The notes under the pieces are model-generated. The model saw only the letters and a list, made by a program, of their open reading frames with translations, had not been told where the DNA came from and did not search any database. This document shows, piece after piece, positions 1-7,766 of a DNA stretch of 64,000 nt. The DNA is from Panagrolaimus kolymaensis (taxonomy: Eukaryota; Nematoda; Chromadorea; Rhabditida; Panagrolaimidae): contig JAJQJQ010000011.1 of NCBI GenBank assembly GCA_028622995.1, positions 5,738,661 through 5,802,660 of the forward strand, given 5' to 3'. The position numbers and the translations under genes are program-made. Each line of letters starts with the position of its first letter. Position 1 is the first letter of the stretch.

Positions 1-436
1 AATATTTTAGATTTCAAATCTCCTTAAAACTTTTGATTGGAAAAATCCAAAAACAAACACTTTTCTTGCATTATCTTTTATCCATCCATCTTTTGTTTCC
101 TTGATCTTAGTCTCACTTTCACATTTTAAAAACCGCTAAATGTCTTACACATTTATTTTGAAAATGATCCATGTTATTATCAATCAATTGCACAAGTGTG
201 TTTTTTTTTATGGACTTTGTTAACCTAATTTTAAAAAACATTAGTTTTTTTTTTCCACTTTTAAAGTTTTTAAGTTTGGAAAATGGTTGATTGTCCATTC
301 TCAAAAGACAATAAATAATTTCTTTCAATTTAAAAAAAGGCATTCATACAAAATTTTTTTTATTTTCTTTATTGTTTTTTACAACTGTTATTCATAAAAA
401 ATGGTCGCAAAAAGTCATAGAATCATAAGTTTAGTA
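1..436. other. Non-coding AT-rich flank
   Basis: No gene is supported here. The sequence is homopolymer-rich, and the only open frame (119-343, minus) is lysine/phenylalanine-rich with no counterpart in the duplicated block. It lies just outside the left border of duplication copy A. Confidence 0.6.
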
Positions 437-439
437 TTA

Positions 440-1307
440 ATAAAAAGATGACGCTTCTTTTGTCTTTGTCGATGGTATTGAAAATGAATAATAATATTTT
501 AACTTTTTGAGGTGGAATACATAAATAAAGAAGCGAATGCTAAAACTGTAACAAAATTGTGTGAGAATTGAATAGTTTGCGCTTTTTTTTTTGGTTATTA
601 CCAGCAGCTGTTTGTGGTAGTAATCAAACTTTGTCAATGTTTTTCATTTTCATGGCAAGTTTTTTTAAACAAGATTAAAGATTTTTCATTATTTGAAACC
701 TTGATTTGGCTAAAAACGATAAAGTAAAAAATAAAAAGTTGTTGTAAAAGTTAATCTTTCGATATGTCTTTAAATTCTTGAAAATGATACCATTGCCCCA
801 TAATATTCAAAAATCTAGCTAAACACATGCATGTCATAACTATTATTTAAATTAGTTCTAAGAAAAGGACAATAATTTCATATTGAATCAGCAGAACAGC
901 GCAGCAAAAATAAGATACGGATTATTTTTTTGAGCGAAGAAAGTTAAATAACAACAAAAAAAGCATGAATCAAAGATTTTTTTCCTTCCAAAGTCGGCGG
1001 CCGCTTAAATAACATGTAAATGATTCGATGAACTTAAAAAAATCATTGATTGATTCCAAATTGATTTTTTATTAATTCAATAAAGAAGAAAGATAAATGC
1101 AACAACAATCAAATTACTGTCATCACCATATTGTTTGGCCTTATCTTTAGTTTGATAAATAGTTGATTAGGTCGACTTTCATTTATCCCATTTTCTTTTT
1201 CTTAATTTTATCCATGACAACGAAAAAAAAAAAGAGTTCAAACAGCCAAAAATTTACTAAACATACACGCATATAAAGTCGGTTGATATGGAAAAAAGAA
1301 TGAATGA
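440..1307. other. Conserved non-coding segment, copy A
   Basis: This stretch has no credible gene but is clearly alignable with 10,340-11,363, with many small indels. Copy B carries about 110 extra bases near 11,180-11,300. The open frame at 437-637 (minus) is not kept intact in copy B, so it is not annotated. It could hold regulatory sequence or be passenger DNA of the duplication. Confidence 0.6.
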
Positions 1308-1317
1308 GAAAAAAAGG
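1308..1317 (+). repeat. Target-site duplication, left
   Basis: The 10 bases gaaaaaaagg here recur at 3,915-3,924. Both copies are followed by ga, so up to 12 bases match and the exact element border floats by two bases. A length of 9-11 bp fits the MULE superfamily. The unoccupied version of the site is at about 11,364-11,374. Confidence 0.8.
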
Positions 1318-1328
1318 GAGTAGTGCGA

Positions 1329-1435
1329 AACGCCGATTATGGAAACGCCGATTATGGAAACCATGATGGAAACGCCGATTATGGAAACCACCGAATATGG
1401 AAACCATATGGAAACGCCGAATATGGAAACTTTAC
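1329..1435. repeat. Subterminal short-word repeats of the MULE
   Basis: Words of the form aaacgccgattatgg, aaccatgatgg and cgaatatgg are strung together six or seven times, and appear inverted at about 3,795-3,901. Clustered subterminal words in DNA transposons often serve as transposase binding sites; that role is inferred here. Confidence 0.65.
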
Positions 1436-1719
1436 CATTTTGAGGATATTTAAGTATTAAACTTTCAGAATAAGGTAATTTTAGATGGGTTTATGCAATA
1501 TTTATGATTGTCTGATGCCCTGAGGGACAGAATATGAAATTTTACCATTATGAGGATTTATAGTTATGAAACTTTCAGGATAGGGTAATTTGGGTTTGAA
1601 TTAACGATTTTTAATGTTTTCAAACCCATATGTATACACTATTAAGGATTTACTGATGCCCTGAGGCGAAAATTAACGTTTTTTTTTTCAAATTTTTGCA
1701 TTTGACTTAGTATTTATTG
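1329..1719 (+). repeat. MULE left terminal inverted repeat, 391 bp
   Basis: This is the reverse complement of 3,511-3,901, co-linear and without indels, including a run of ten T. Its outer 100 bases are built from short words such as aacgccgattatgg and gaatatgg. Its inner part holds two diverged direct repeats. The inner edge overlaps the last codons and stop codon of the transposase-like gene. Confidence 0.93.
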
Positions 1720-2879
1720 ATCGGGAATGACAAGGGCCATCACACACAATACTTGTTTCCAATCAGTGGGAGTACATTCAAAGGTTGCGTCGCTCATAAT
1801 AATGGTGGCTTCAGAAAGTGTTCTTAATAATCGGCGGGAACTTACGAGCATTGCATCATCATTTTCATTGATGACCCAACATCTTTGTCCTAATTTGCGT
1901 GTGAAACCCAAAGCTTTGGTTTGAACAATTGCAGCTTCTTTTTTTCCTTTATTTGATGCACGATAATGGCCATATCGTTGTTGAACCAAAGGAGGATAAA
2001 AGACGATTGCATCTCCAGGGGTTTCTTCTGCCTTTTTCTTTCCCTGAAATTTAATAATAAATATATGCAAATTAATTAAAGAAAAATATCTTACAATTTC
2101 ATATGCTTGCTGAATATTAATATGGTCATTATTCTGAAGAGTTTCACGAACTTCTCGGACTATTTGGGTTGCAGCTACTTTATCAAGATTATAGGCGTCG
2201 CAAAGTTCGTGGTGTTGTTCTTTGAAACGAAGCTCATTGGTTGAGGTATTCAAAATGGCGGTTGCAACTATTTTTTGAGATTTTGGATGCTTTTCTTTAA
2301 GAGTCTTACACTTTTCACATCGAAAGTATGAAATTTCTTCAAGTTTTTTGTAAAGATTGAACAAACGGCATATAGGGGTTTTGATAATAATGATATTCTC
2401 ATGCAATTTCTGTGATTTAATGAACTCAAATTCAGTTCTATAAAAATAATGAATGAAAAAAAATAAATAAGTTTTTTCACTTACGTCCTACTGTATGATT
2501 GTTGAGGGCGGTTTGATCGGTTGGATAAGTATTTGCTAATAGTACCTTTTCCGATCGGTCCACGGTTCAATATAACACCAATTTTCCTTCCAAGTTCTGT
2601 CTGGCCACCTTTATAATCTCCATTACTATTATCATAAATGTATATTTCATCTTGGACCTCACAATCATCCCAAGGAATAGAAGTATTTGTTTTTGGAATT
2701 TCTTTTTCAGGTTGGGACTGGACAGCTTTGGCAATAGATGCAGCGGCATTTTGGTTTTGTATCAAGTTCTTTACATCAGCATGGGTCATACCAGCTTTAA
2801 AGAAATTTTGAATAAGCTTTTCTCCATCTAAGGAGCTTTCTTCTTTTTCATTATCAGTAACACGTTTTTGAGAAGACAT
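1714..2879 (-). CDS. MULE transposase-like protein, truncated after first catalytic Asp
   Basis: The three-exon model is 2879-2485, 2437-2095 and 2043-1714, with introns of 47 nt (2438-2484, GTAAGT donor) and 51 nt (2044-2094, TTTCAG acceptor). All joints keep frame and give 355 residues. The N terminus is acidic and hydrophilic. The middle has a FLYWCH-like zinc-binding pattern (Cys-x2-Cys in YFRCEKCK, then HHELC). The C-terminal part matches the start of a MULE DDE domain, with MSDATFECTPTDWKQV holding the expected first catalytic Asp. The protein stops about 25 residues later with VIPDQ, and this stop lies in the terminal inverted repeat. The other two catalytic residues are absent. It could bind element ends or act as a repressor, but should not catalyse transposition alone. 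The 51-nt intron is also open in frame, so retention would still be translatable. Confidence 0.8.
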
Positions 2880-3119
2880 ATTACTAACTATAAAAAAAAT
2901 AAAGGTAAAATTCGTAAATGGAATCTATTAAATATTTGATACTCTCGAAAACAATTATAAACCCTATGAATAAAAATATTCGAATCAACTATGAAATAAT
3001 AATTTGGAAAAAACCTCAATAAAATAATAATTCGCGTATTTTAAAATATTTTCAAGAGAAATGAAGAGAAGCAACTGATCGCTGAAAGTATGGAATGAAT
3101 GAATGATTGAAGTTTTTGA
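2880..3119. promoter_or_regulatory. Presumed 5' leader and promoter region of the MULE gene
   Basis: About 240 bases of AT-rich DNA lie upstream of the minus-strand start at 2,879. No clear TATA box or initiator can be picked out in such AT-rich sequence; the promoter role is assumed from position. Confidence 0.3.
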
Positions 3120-3506
3120 TTGATTCAGAAATTGGCAGTAAAAAAAATGCTTGCTTCATTAACATATGTCAAGTGGTACTTAAGTGTGATTGAGATGTCC
3201 TCAAAGGTGCTTCAAAGCATCTTCTTTGATTTGGTTCTTTTTGAAATATGTTTGAAGAATAAGGCCAAAGCTTTTTTAGTTATTCATTTGCAGAAAGTTT
3301 TCCAACATCAGTATTTAATGTTATTATCACTAAAAGATTATATGTATAATATTAACTTATAAAAGAAATTAAGTAAAGCTTCAAGCCCATTATCAACAGG
3401 CGATAAACTAATAATGATAGCAGTAAAAAAATTTGGAATATGCAGAAATTTGCATATTCTTGGTCAAAAAAAGTTTGAAAAGCTATTTTATAACCTTTTT
3501 AATTAA
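3120..3506 (+). pseudogene. Unrecognised plus-strand frame inside the MULE, one in-frame stop
   Basis: An 80-residue frame (3,120-3,362) ends at TAA, but the same frame stays open afterwards to about 3,506 and reads protein-like, for example STGDKLIMIAVKKFG and CRNLHILGQKKFEKLF. Together the two parts would give about 128 codons with one stop. I recognise no family. It could be a second element gene, a captured host fragment as in Pack-MULEs, or a relic of the missing transposase C terminus. No intron that removes the stop and keeps frame was found. Chance opening in AT-rich DNA cannot be excluded. Confidence 0.35.
3436..3459. repeat. Short inverted repeat with ATTTGCAT-type core
   Basis: Nine-base arms gaatatgca and tgcatattc flank a six-base spacer. 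It lies just inside the right terminal repeat. It may be a protein-binding site, but this is a weak call. Confidence 0.3.
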
Positions 3507-3510
3507 TCTG

Positions 3511-3901
3511 CAATAAATACTAAGTCAAATGCAAAAATTTGAAAAAAAAAACGTTAATTTTCGCCTCAGGGCATCAGTAAATCCTTAATAGTGTATACAT
3601 ATGGGTTTGAAAACATTAAAAATCGTTAATTCAAACCCAAATTACCCTATCCTGAAAGTTTCATAACTATAAATCCTCATAATGGTAAAATTTCATATTC
3701 TGTCCCTCAGGGCATCAGACAATCATAAATATTGCATAAACCCATCTAAAATTACCTTATTCTGAAAGTTTAATACTTAAATATCCTCAAAATGGTAAAG
3801 TTTCCATATTCGGCGTTTCCATATGGTTTCCATATTCGGTGGTTTCCATAATCGGCGTTTCCATCATGGTTTCCATAATCGGCGTTTCCATAATCGGCGT
3901 T
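3511..3901 (-). repeat. MULE right terminal inverted repeat, 391 bp
   Basis: This is the inverted partner of 1,329-1,719 with no mismatch found by eye. Such identity implies recent transposition or recent conversion between the two ends. Confidence 0.93.
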
Positions 3902-3914
3902 ATGCTACAGTCTC

Positions 3915-3924
3915 GAAAAAAAGG
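3915..3924 (+). repeat. Target-site duplication, right
   Basis: This is the second copy of gaaaaaaagg. The sequence right after it (gataaagaaac) lines up with copy B right after the unoccupied site, which fixes the insertion point. Confidence 0.8.
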
Positions 3925-4110
3925 GATAAAGAAACGACATTACTAATGGAAGAGGATCCATCACACAGCTTGGTGACGAAGAAAATTTGATTTGTAGCAA
4001 AGAAATGAAAAGATAGAGTAAAATTAGAATTCAGCGAAGTTTAAAAAATTAAAAAAAATTATTATGTAACAATGCTGCAGAAGAAAAATGATACATTGGG
4101 ATTCAATTCT

Positions 4111-4293
4111 TTAAAATTTATGCTGAAACTCATTTGTTTCTAAAAATTTTGAACAAGAAAATTCATTACATATTTTAATTTTTTGCTTTTCCTTTTGAGT
4201 TGCTTGCAAGTCTAAAACTTGCGTTTTTTCAGTTATATTTTTCTTCAATGTTAGCGAGAAAACAAAATACATAGCAATAAAAATTATGGACAT
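4111..4293 (-). CDS. Small peptide, possibly secreted (60 aa), copy A
   Basis: This is a single-exon frame of 60 residues. Residues 1-16 (MSIIFIAMYFVFSLTL) are hydrophobic and look like a signal peptide or membrane anchor. The rest is charged, with two cysteines in ICNEFSCSK. The C-terminal two-thirds is alignable with copy B in frame (VLDLQ, TQKEKQK, KICNE, LETNE/LETKE motifs), which supports real coding. I recognise no family. It lies between the transposon and the coiled-coil gene on the same strand. It might instead be the last exon of a larger gene, but no upstream exon was found. Confidence 0.4.
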   Translation of the reverse strand: MSIIFIAMYFVFSLTLKKNITEKTQVLDLQATQKEKQKIKICNEFSCSKFLETNEFQHKF

Positions 4294-4490
4294 GCGAAAA
4301 TTGAAAAGAAAATAGATTGCCGCCTTTTTTATGTTGTTTTTTTGATTGAAATTGAAGCAAAAAGAAAAGAAAGAAGGTTGATTTTTTTTATGAAGATGAT
4401 TTTTGCAAGAATAAAATGTGGGTTTTGTTTTTGGCTTTTTTCTTTCCTATTTTTAAAATGAAATGTTTTTTGTTTTGTTAATAAAAATAG
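4294..4490. other. Intergenic region upstream of the small peptide
   Basis: About 200 bases of T/A-tract-rich DNA separate the small-peptide start from the coiled-coil gene's poly(A) signal. It is well conserved with copy B (about 11,730-11,927). It likely holds the small gene's leader. Confidence 0.45.
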
Positions 4491-4496
4491 TTTATT
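4491..4496 (-). terminator. Poly(A) signal AATAAA for the coiled-coil gene, copy A
   Basis: An AATAAA on the minus strand lies 30 nt past the stop codon of the 151-residue gene. The same hexamer is kept at the same distance in copy B. Confidence 0.65.
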
Positions 4497-4525
4497 CAAA
4501 ATAATATTAAAAAGATCATGAAGAA

Positions 4526-4981
4526 TTAAATATTAAAATCAGCTCGCATAGCTTTGTCCGTGATTCGGCGAAGCTTTAAGAGATGCCATTCAATGAAGTT
4601 TGAGATGTGTTCCATAGCATTTGAGACTTCCAGAGCTTCAATTTCGATGATGATAAAGTCCGAAGGCATAAAACTTGGACGAACAGATGGAATTTCTCGT
4701 TGCATGTGTGGTGAGAAGAATTTTGACTTTTGTAAGAGTTGATCAGCTTTTAAAAGATCTTCGGTGATATGTTTGTGCTCGCTTATGAGCTTTTGACCTT
4801 CGGTGATTTTTAAGAGCAATTCATTACGTCGATTATCAACAGCTTCGATGAGGGAACGAAGGTCTTGCATTTCTTGAATCAATTCATATACTTTATTGAC
4901 GACTTCTAAAATTGATAATCTTTTAGAAATGTATATTTTATTTACAATTTTATATTTTTTTTTATTAAGAATTTGGGGCAT
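4526..4981 (-). CDS. Coiled-coil protein of unknown function (151 aa), copy A
   Basis: This is an uninterrupted frame whose partner at 11,963-12,418 is the same length with no indel, so the reading frame is under constraint. The sequence is rich in Leu, Ile, Glu and Lys and is predicted mostly helical; residues of about 25-90 (EVVNKVYELIQEM, LLLKITEGQKL, LLKADQLLQKSK) look like a coiled coil. The last 26 residues (ending MRADFNI) are identical in both copies, whereas the middle is strongly changed; overall identity is about 74%. No domain is recognised. The start at 4,981 is the first Met; the first 20 codons are AT-rich and translation could begin later. An alternative 5' splice from the preceding short frame is possible but unproven. 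Confidence 0.7.
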   Translation of the reverse strand: MPQILNKKKYKIVNKIYISKRLSILEVVNKVYELIQEMQDLRSLIEAVDNRRNELLLKITEGQKLISEHKHITEDLLKADQLLQKSKFFSPHMQREIPSVRPSFMPSDFIIIEIEALEVSNAMEHISNFIEWHLLKLRRITDKAMRADFNI

Positions 4982-5243
4982 ATTTGTTAGTAATTATAAG
5001 TAATATGTATTTGGGATCGGACATGGCAGCACTGAAGTGAATACTTGCTCGGTGGACTTGTCGGTGTCTTTGTTTTACAGTTACATAACAAACACCATCA
5101 AAATGCTCCTTCATTCCTTCTTCGCGTTCGATATCAATTTTTTTGGATTCGTTAAGCGAATAGTTTTGAATCTGCCAGGGGAGAATAAAGCCAAGTTTCG
5201 AGACTGTGACTGGATTTCCGAGTGGACCGATTGAAACATTCAT
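4982..5243 (-). other. Conserved spacer with a short frame, copy A
   Basis: A 92-codon frame starts at 5,243 (MNVSIGPLGN) and runs to 4,965. Its ATG overlaps the TGA of the FLYWCH-TQ gene and its end overlaps the start of the coiled-coil gene. In copy B the same frame is cut by a one-base insertion after codon 35, although nucleotide identity is about 96%. It may therefore be a shared 3'/5' untranslated stretch with strong constraint, or a short gene intact only in A. A cryptic acceptor (ccctggcag) and a phase-matched donor (gcaagtattc) also permit splicing into the coiled-coil frame. Confidence 0.35.
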
Positions 5244-7062
5244 GAGTTTTGGCTTAAGTCATCCTGAAAATTGATATCTATAATAAAATAAATTACCATC
5301 GAATTATAAAATAACTTACCTTTCATACCATGTTCACTTTTAAAATATTCCTTTGCACGTTCGATCCAATTTGTTGTACAGTCTTGGTCATATTCTTTCT
5401 TTTCAAATCTCATTGCAGTTCTTTTTAACCACGAAGCGTCCACATTCATCAATTCATCAATTGCTTCATTAACGACCTTGTGATTTGGACTAAAATTAAA
5501 AAATCGTTAAGTTTCTCAATGATTGTAGTGATACTAACATGACGTTGTTATATAGTTTTTTCAAAATGTCATCCAATTTTGCTTCCGATGTTTCACCAGC
5601 TTTGTAACTTTGGAATTTTTCATCCCAATCACCTTCTAACCATAAGCCCAATTCGCGAAGCTGTTCTAACTTCTCAACCTTCTTTTCAACCTTTAACTTT
5701 GCGGATTCTTCTTCATCTAATATTTTATAAACACCTGAAAAGATTTTTGGATGAGACAAATTAAAAAATTTTTTAATATCGTATGTTAGGCTCAAATTGA
5801 AATTAAGAAAAATGTTTCACTAAAAATTAACCAACCTTTATCAATTTCTTTCATTGCTTTTTCTGCATCACTTTTAGCTTTCTTCGCACCTTCAATGAAC
5901 TTCTTTCGGTTTACGATGTAATAACAAAGGAATCCCATAAAATTCCACAACTTCCTTTGCATTTCTTTGACGAAAATATCAGCTGATAATTGATCAATAA
6001 ATGGATATTCGATGTATGATGATGATGGCGTTAATTGATAATACGAAACTCCAAAATTGGTTGTCGTTCCTTGAGGTTCGAAATCATCACGAACAGAAGC
6101 ATCTTTTTGTCTTGATTGAACCTTTGAAAAGCAAGTATGAAATGTTTCATCATCATCCATCGAACCATGACCTTCTTCCATTGGCGGTGTTTTATCTGTT
6201 ACTTCTTGAGTTGCATCAACTCTACCTTCCATACATTCAGCATCCATGCTTTGTGTTTTATCAGTTCTTTCTTGAGTTGAACCAACTCCACCTTCCATGC
6301 GTTCTGCATCCATGCTTTGAGTTTTATCTGTTGCTTCTTGAGTTGCATCAACTCCACCTTCTTTATCTTCTGCTTCCATTGGCTGCGTTTTATCCGTTTC
6401 TTCTTGAGTTGAACCAACTCCACCTTCTTCTCTCATGCTTTGCGTTTTATCTGTTTCTTCTTGAGTTGAAACAACTCCACCTTCTTCTCTCATGCTTTGC
6501 GTTTTATCTGTTTCTTCTTGAGTTGAAACAACTCCACATTCATCTCTCATGCTTTGCGTTTTATCTGTTTCTTGTTGAGTTAAATCAACTTCATCCAAAA
6601 TTTGAGTCACGAAGCTTGGATTTGATGGAATATCAAAATCATACATTTCATTATCACCACCAGCATTTCGAGCAATTACACTTGCATCATCCGGAGTAAC
6701 AACATTAACTGTTGCACCGCCGTCAGCATTGCGAATTGCTTTGCACGTCTTCGAATGAGGGCATGGCTTTATCACTTCAAGATGAACATTATCAGCATGC
6801 CAATTCTTTATTTCAGTTCTTATAATTATTTTGCACCTAAAAATAGGTTTTTTACAGAGGTGCACGAATATTTTAAAGAATTTACGATGAACATTGCCAT
6901 GCAATTGACTTCTTGTTATCAGCTTTGTAATGATATTTGGTGTTGTCATATCGCAAGCAAAACCGATTTTTGCCGATTTCAAGGCCTTCTGTAACACCAT
7001 AACCTGTAACAAAATTTATTTTTTTGAATAAAAAATCAGAATTAAAATTTACCAAAAGTCAT
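5240..7062 (-). CDS. FLYWCH-like zinc-finger protein with TQ-repeat cluster, copy A (510 aa)
   Basis: The six-exon model is 7062-7053, 7003-6886, 6836-5836, 5734-5539, 5489-5320 and 5277-5240. Introns are 42-101 nt with GT-AG ends, every joint keeps frame, and copy B has the same structure. Residues about 14-76 resemble a FLYWCH zinc finger: FCLRYDNTKYHYK, then AWQCSSCK (Cys41, Cys44) and PCPHSKTC (Cys68, His70, Cys74). FLYWCH fingers are known from chromatin proteins such as Mod(mdg4) and from MULE transposases. Residues about 129-267 hold seven 19-22-residue repeats with TDKTQ cores. The rest is helical and charged (WNFMGFLCYYIVNRKKF, KLKVEKKVEKLEQLREL) and ends DDLSQNS. A nuclear DNA-binding or scaffold role is inferred. 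The first exon codes only three residues and part of a fourth. Confidence 0.78.
6164..6580 (-). repeat. Coding tandem repeats (TQ units), copy A
   Basis: Seven units begin TQ(E/Q)xTDKTQ and are 19 or 22 residues long. Three consecutive 57-bp units around 6,420-6,590 are nearly identical in DNA, which points to recent slippage or unequal exchange. Copy B has only four units. Confidence 0.85.
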
Positions 7063-7711
7063 TTTTATTCACTTGTTTTAACAATTTGATAAAGCTGTCG
7101 ACGGAGTTATGGTAGTGCAATGAAAATTTTATTAAATGGAAACGCTATTAAATTAATGGTAATTTTGCTAAAAAAAATAAGGGAAGGAATGTTATTAGTT
7201 AAAGTATTGGAAGGGAAGAAGCTTTGGAAAACCTTTTAGTTTATGTTATGTATATTCAAAGACCATTTGTTACTTGACCCTCAAAATTTCAATTGCAGGA
7301 TCTACTTTTATGAATGTGCGTTAAAAAACTTTTAAATTCAATTTTTAATAAATTGCTTTATTCACAAGATCAACCATCGAAGTAAAAATGTAATAAATTT
7401 TATAAATTTATGATGAAAGAAATACAACACAATAAATAAATAAATCATTTTTAAAGCAAAATAAATTGTTAAATTTATGCAACTCCATTAGAAAAAAGTT
7501 ACTTGATATTCCTCTGAGTTTATCTTTCATTTTTTACAAAATATTTTATTTTAATTATGATGTATCATTTTTAACAGAAATTAATGTTTGTAACAAAAAT
7601 AAACAAAATATTGAATTTTTGCAATTCGCACACAAATTTTTTACATTGAACTAAAATCAAAAACCGAATAAAAACCAAAGGAAAACAACACAATTTTTAA
7701 AATTTATAAAC
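7063..7711. other. Intergenic region, copy A
   Basis: No gene is supported. The plus-strand frame at 7,466-7,654 is Phe/Asn/Lys-rich and has no partner in copy B. The region should include the promoter of the FLYWCH-TQ gene and the 3' flank of the Arg/Ser-rich gene. It aligns poorly with 14,360-15,490, where copy B has gained a MITE and a satellite-like monomer. Confidence 0.55.
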
Positions 7712-7717
7712 TTTATT
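7712..7717 (-). terminator. Poly(A) signal AATAAA of the Arg/Ser-rich gene, copy A
   Basis: An AATAAA on the minus strand lies about 50 nt past the terminal stop at 7,767, and is conserved in copy B at 15,490-15,495. Confidence 0.6.
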
Positions 7718-7766
7718 TCTTAAATTAGCACAAAAATTTTACGAGACATAAAGAAATTAGAGATAA

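Larger units (their letters stand above)
1318..3914 (-). mobile_element. Mutator-like DNA transposon (MULE), 2.6 kb
   Basis: The element is bounded by a 10-12 bp target duplication and carries 391-bp terminal inverted repeats in which I found no difference by eye. It encodes a three-exon protein on the minus strand that resembles the N-terminal half of MULE transposases, plus an interrupted frame on the plus strand. The duplicated locus in copy B (about 11,364-11,374) has the same flanks without the element, so the insertion followed the duplication. The outermost 11-15 bases of the two ends are only loosely alike (both start GAG). The catalytic domain is cut short, so the copy is probably non-autonomous. 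Confidence 0.9.

Noticed and set aside
437..637. 66-codon minus-strand frame in the conserved non-coding segment
   Set aside because: The aligned sequence in copy B (about 10,340-10,545) has indels that break the frame, and the composition is that of random AT-rich DNA.
1183..1407. Minus-strand frame with HNRRF-type repeats
   Set aside because: It is translated from the subterminal words of the MULE inverted repeat and crosses the element border, so it is not a gene.
5240..5243. ATGA overlap as bacterial-style translational coupling
   Set aside because: The surrounding genes have spliceosomal introns and poly(A) signals, and the downstream frame is broken in copy B.
6001..6699. Long plus-strand open frame of 232 codons with Leu/His-rich repeats
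   Set aside because: It is the antisense shadow of the TQ-repeat exon; its repeats are those of the minus-strand gene read backwards, and the spliced minus-strand model is conserved in both copies.
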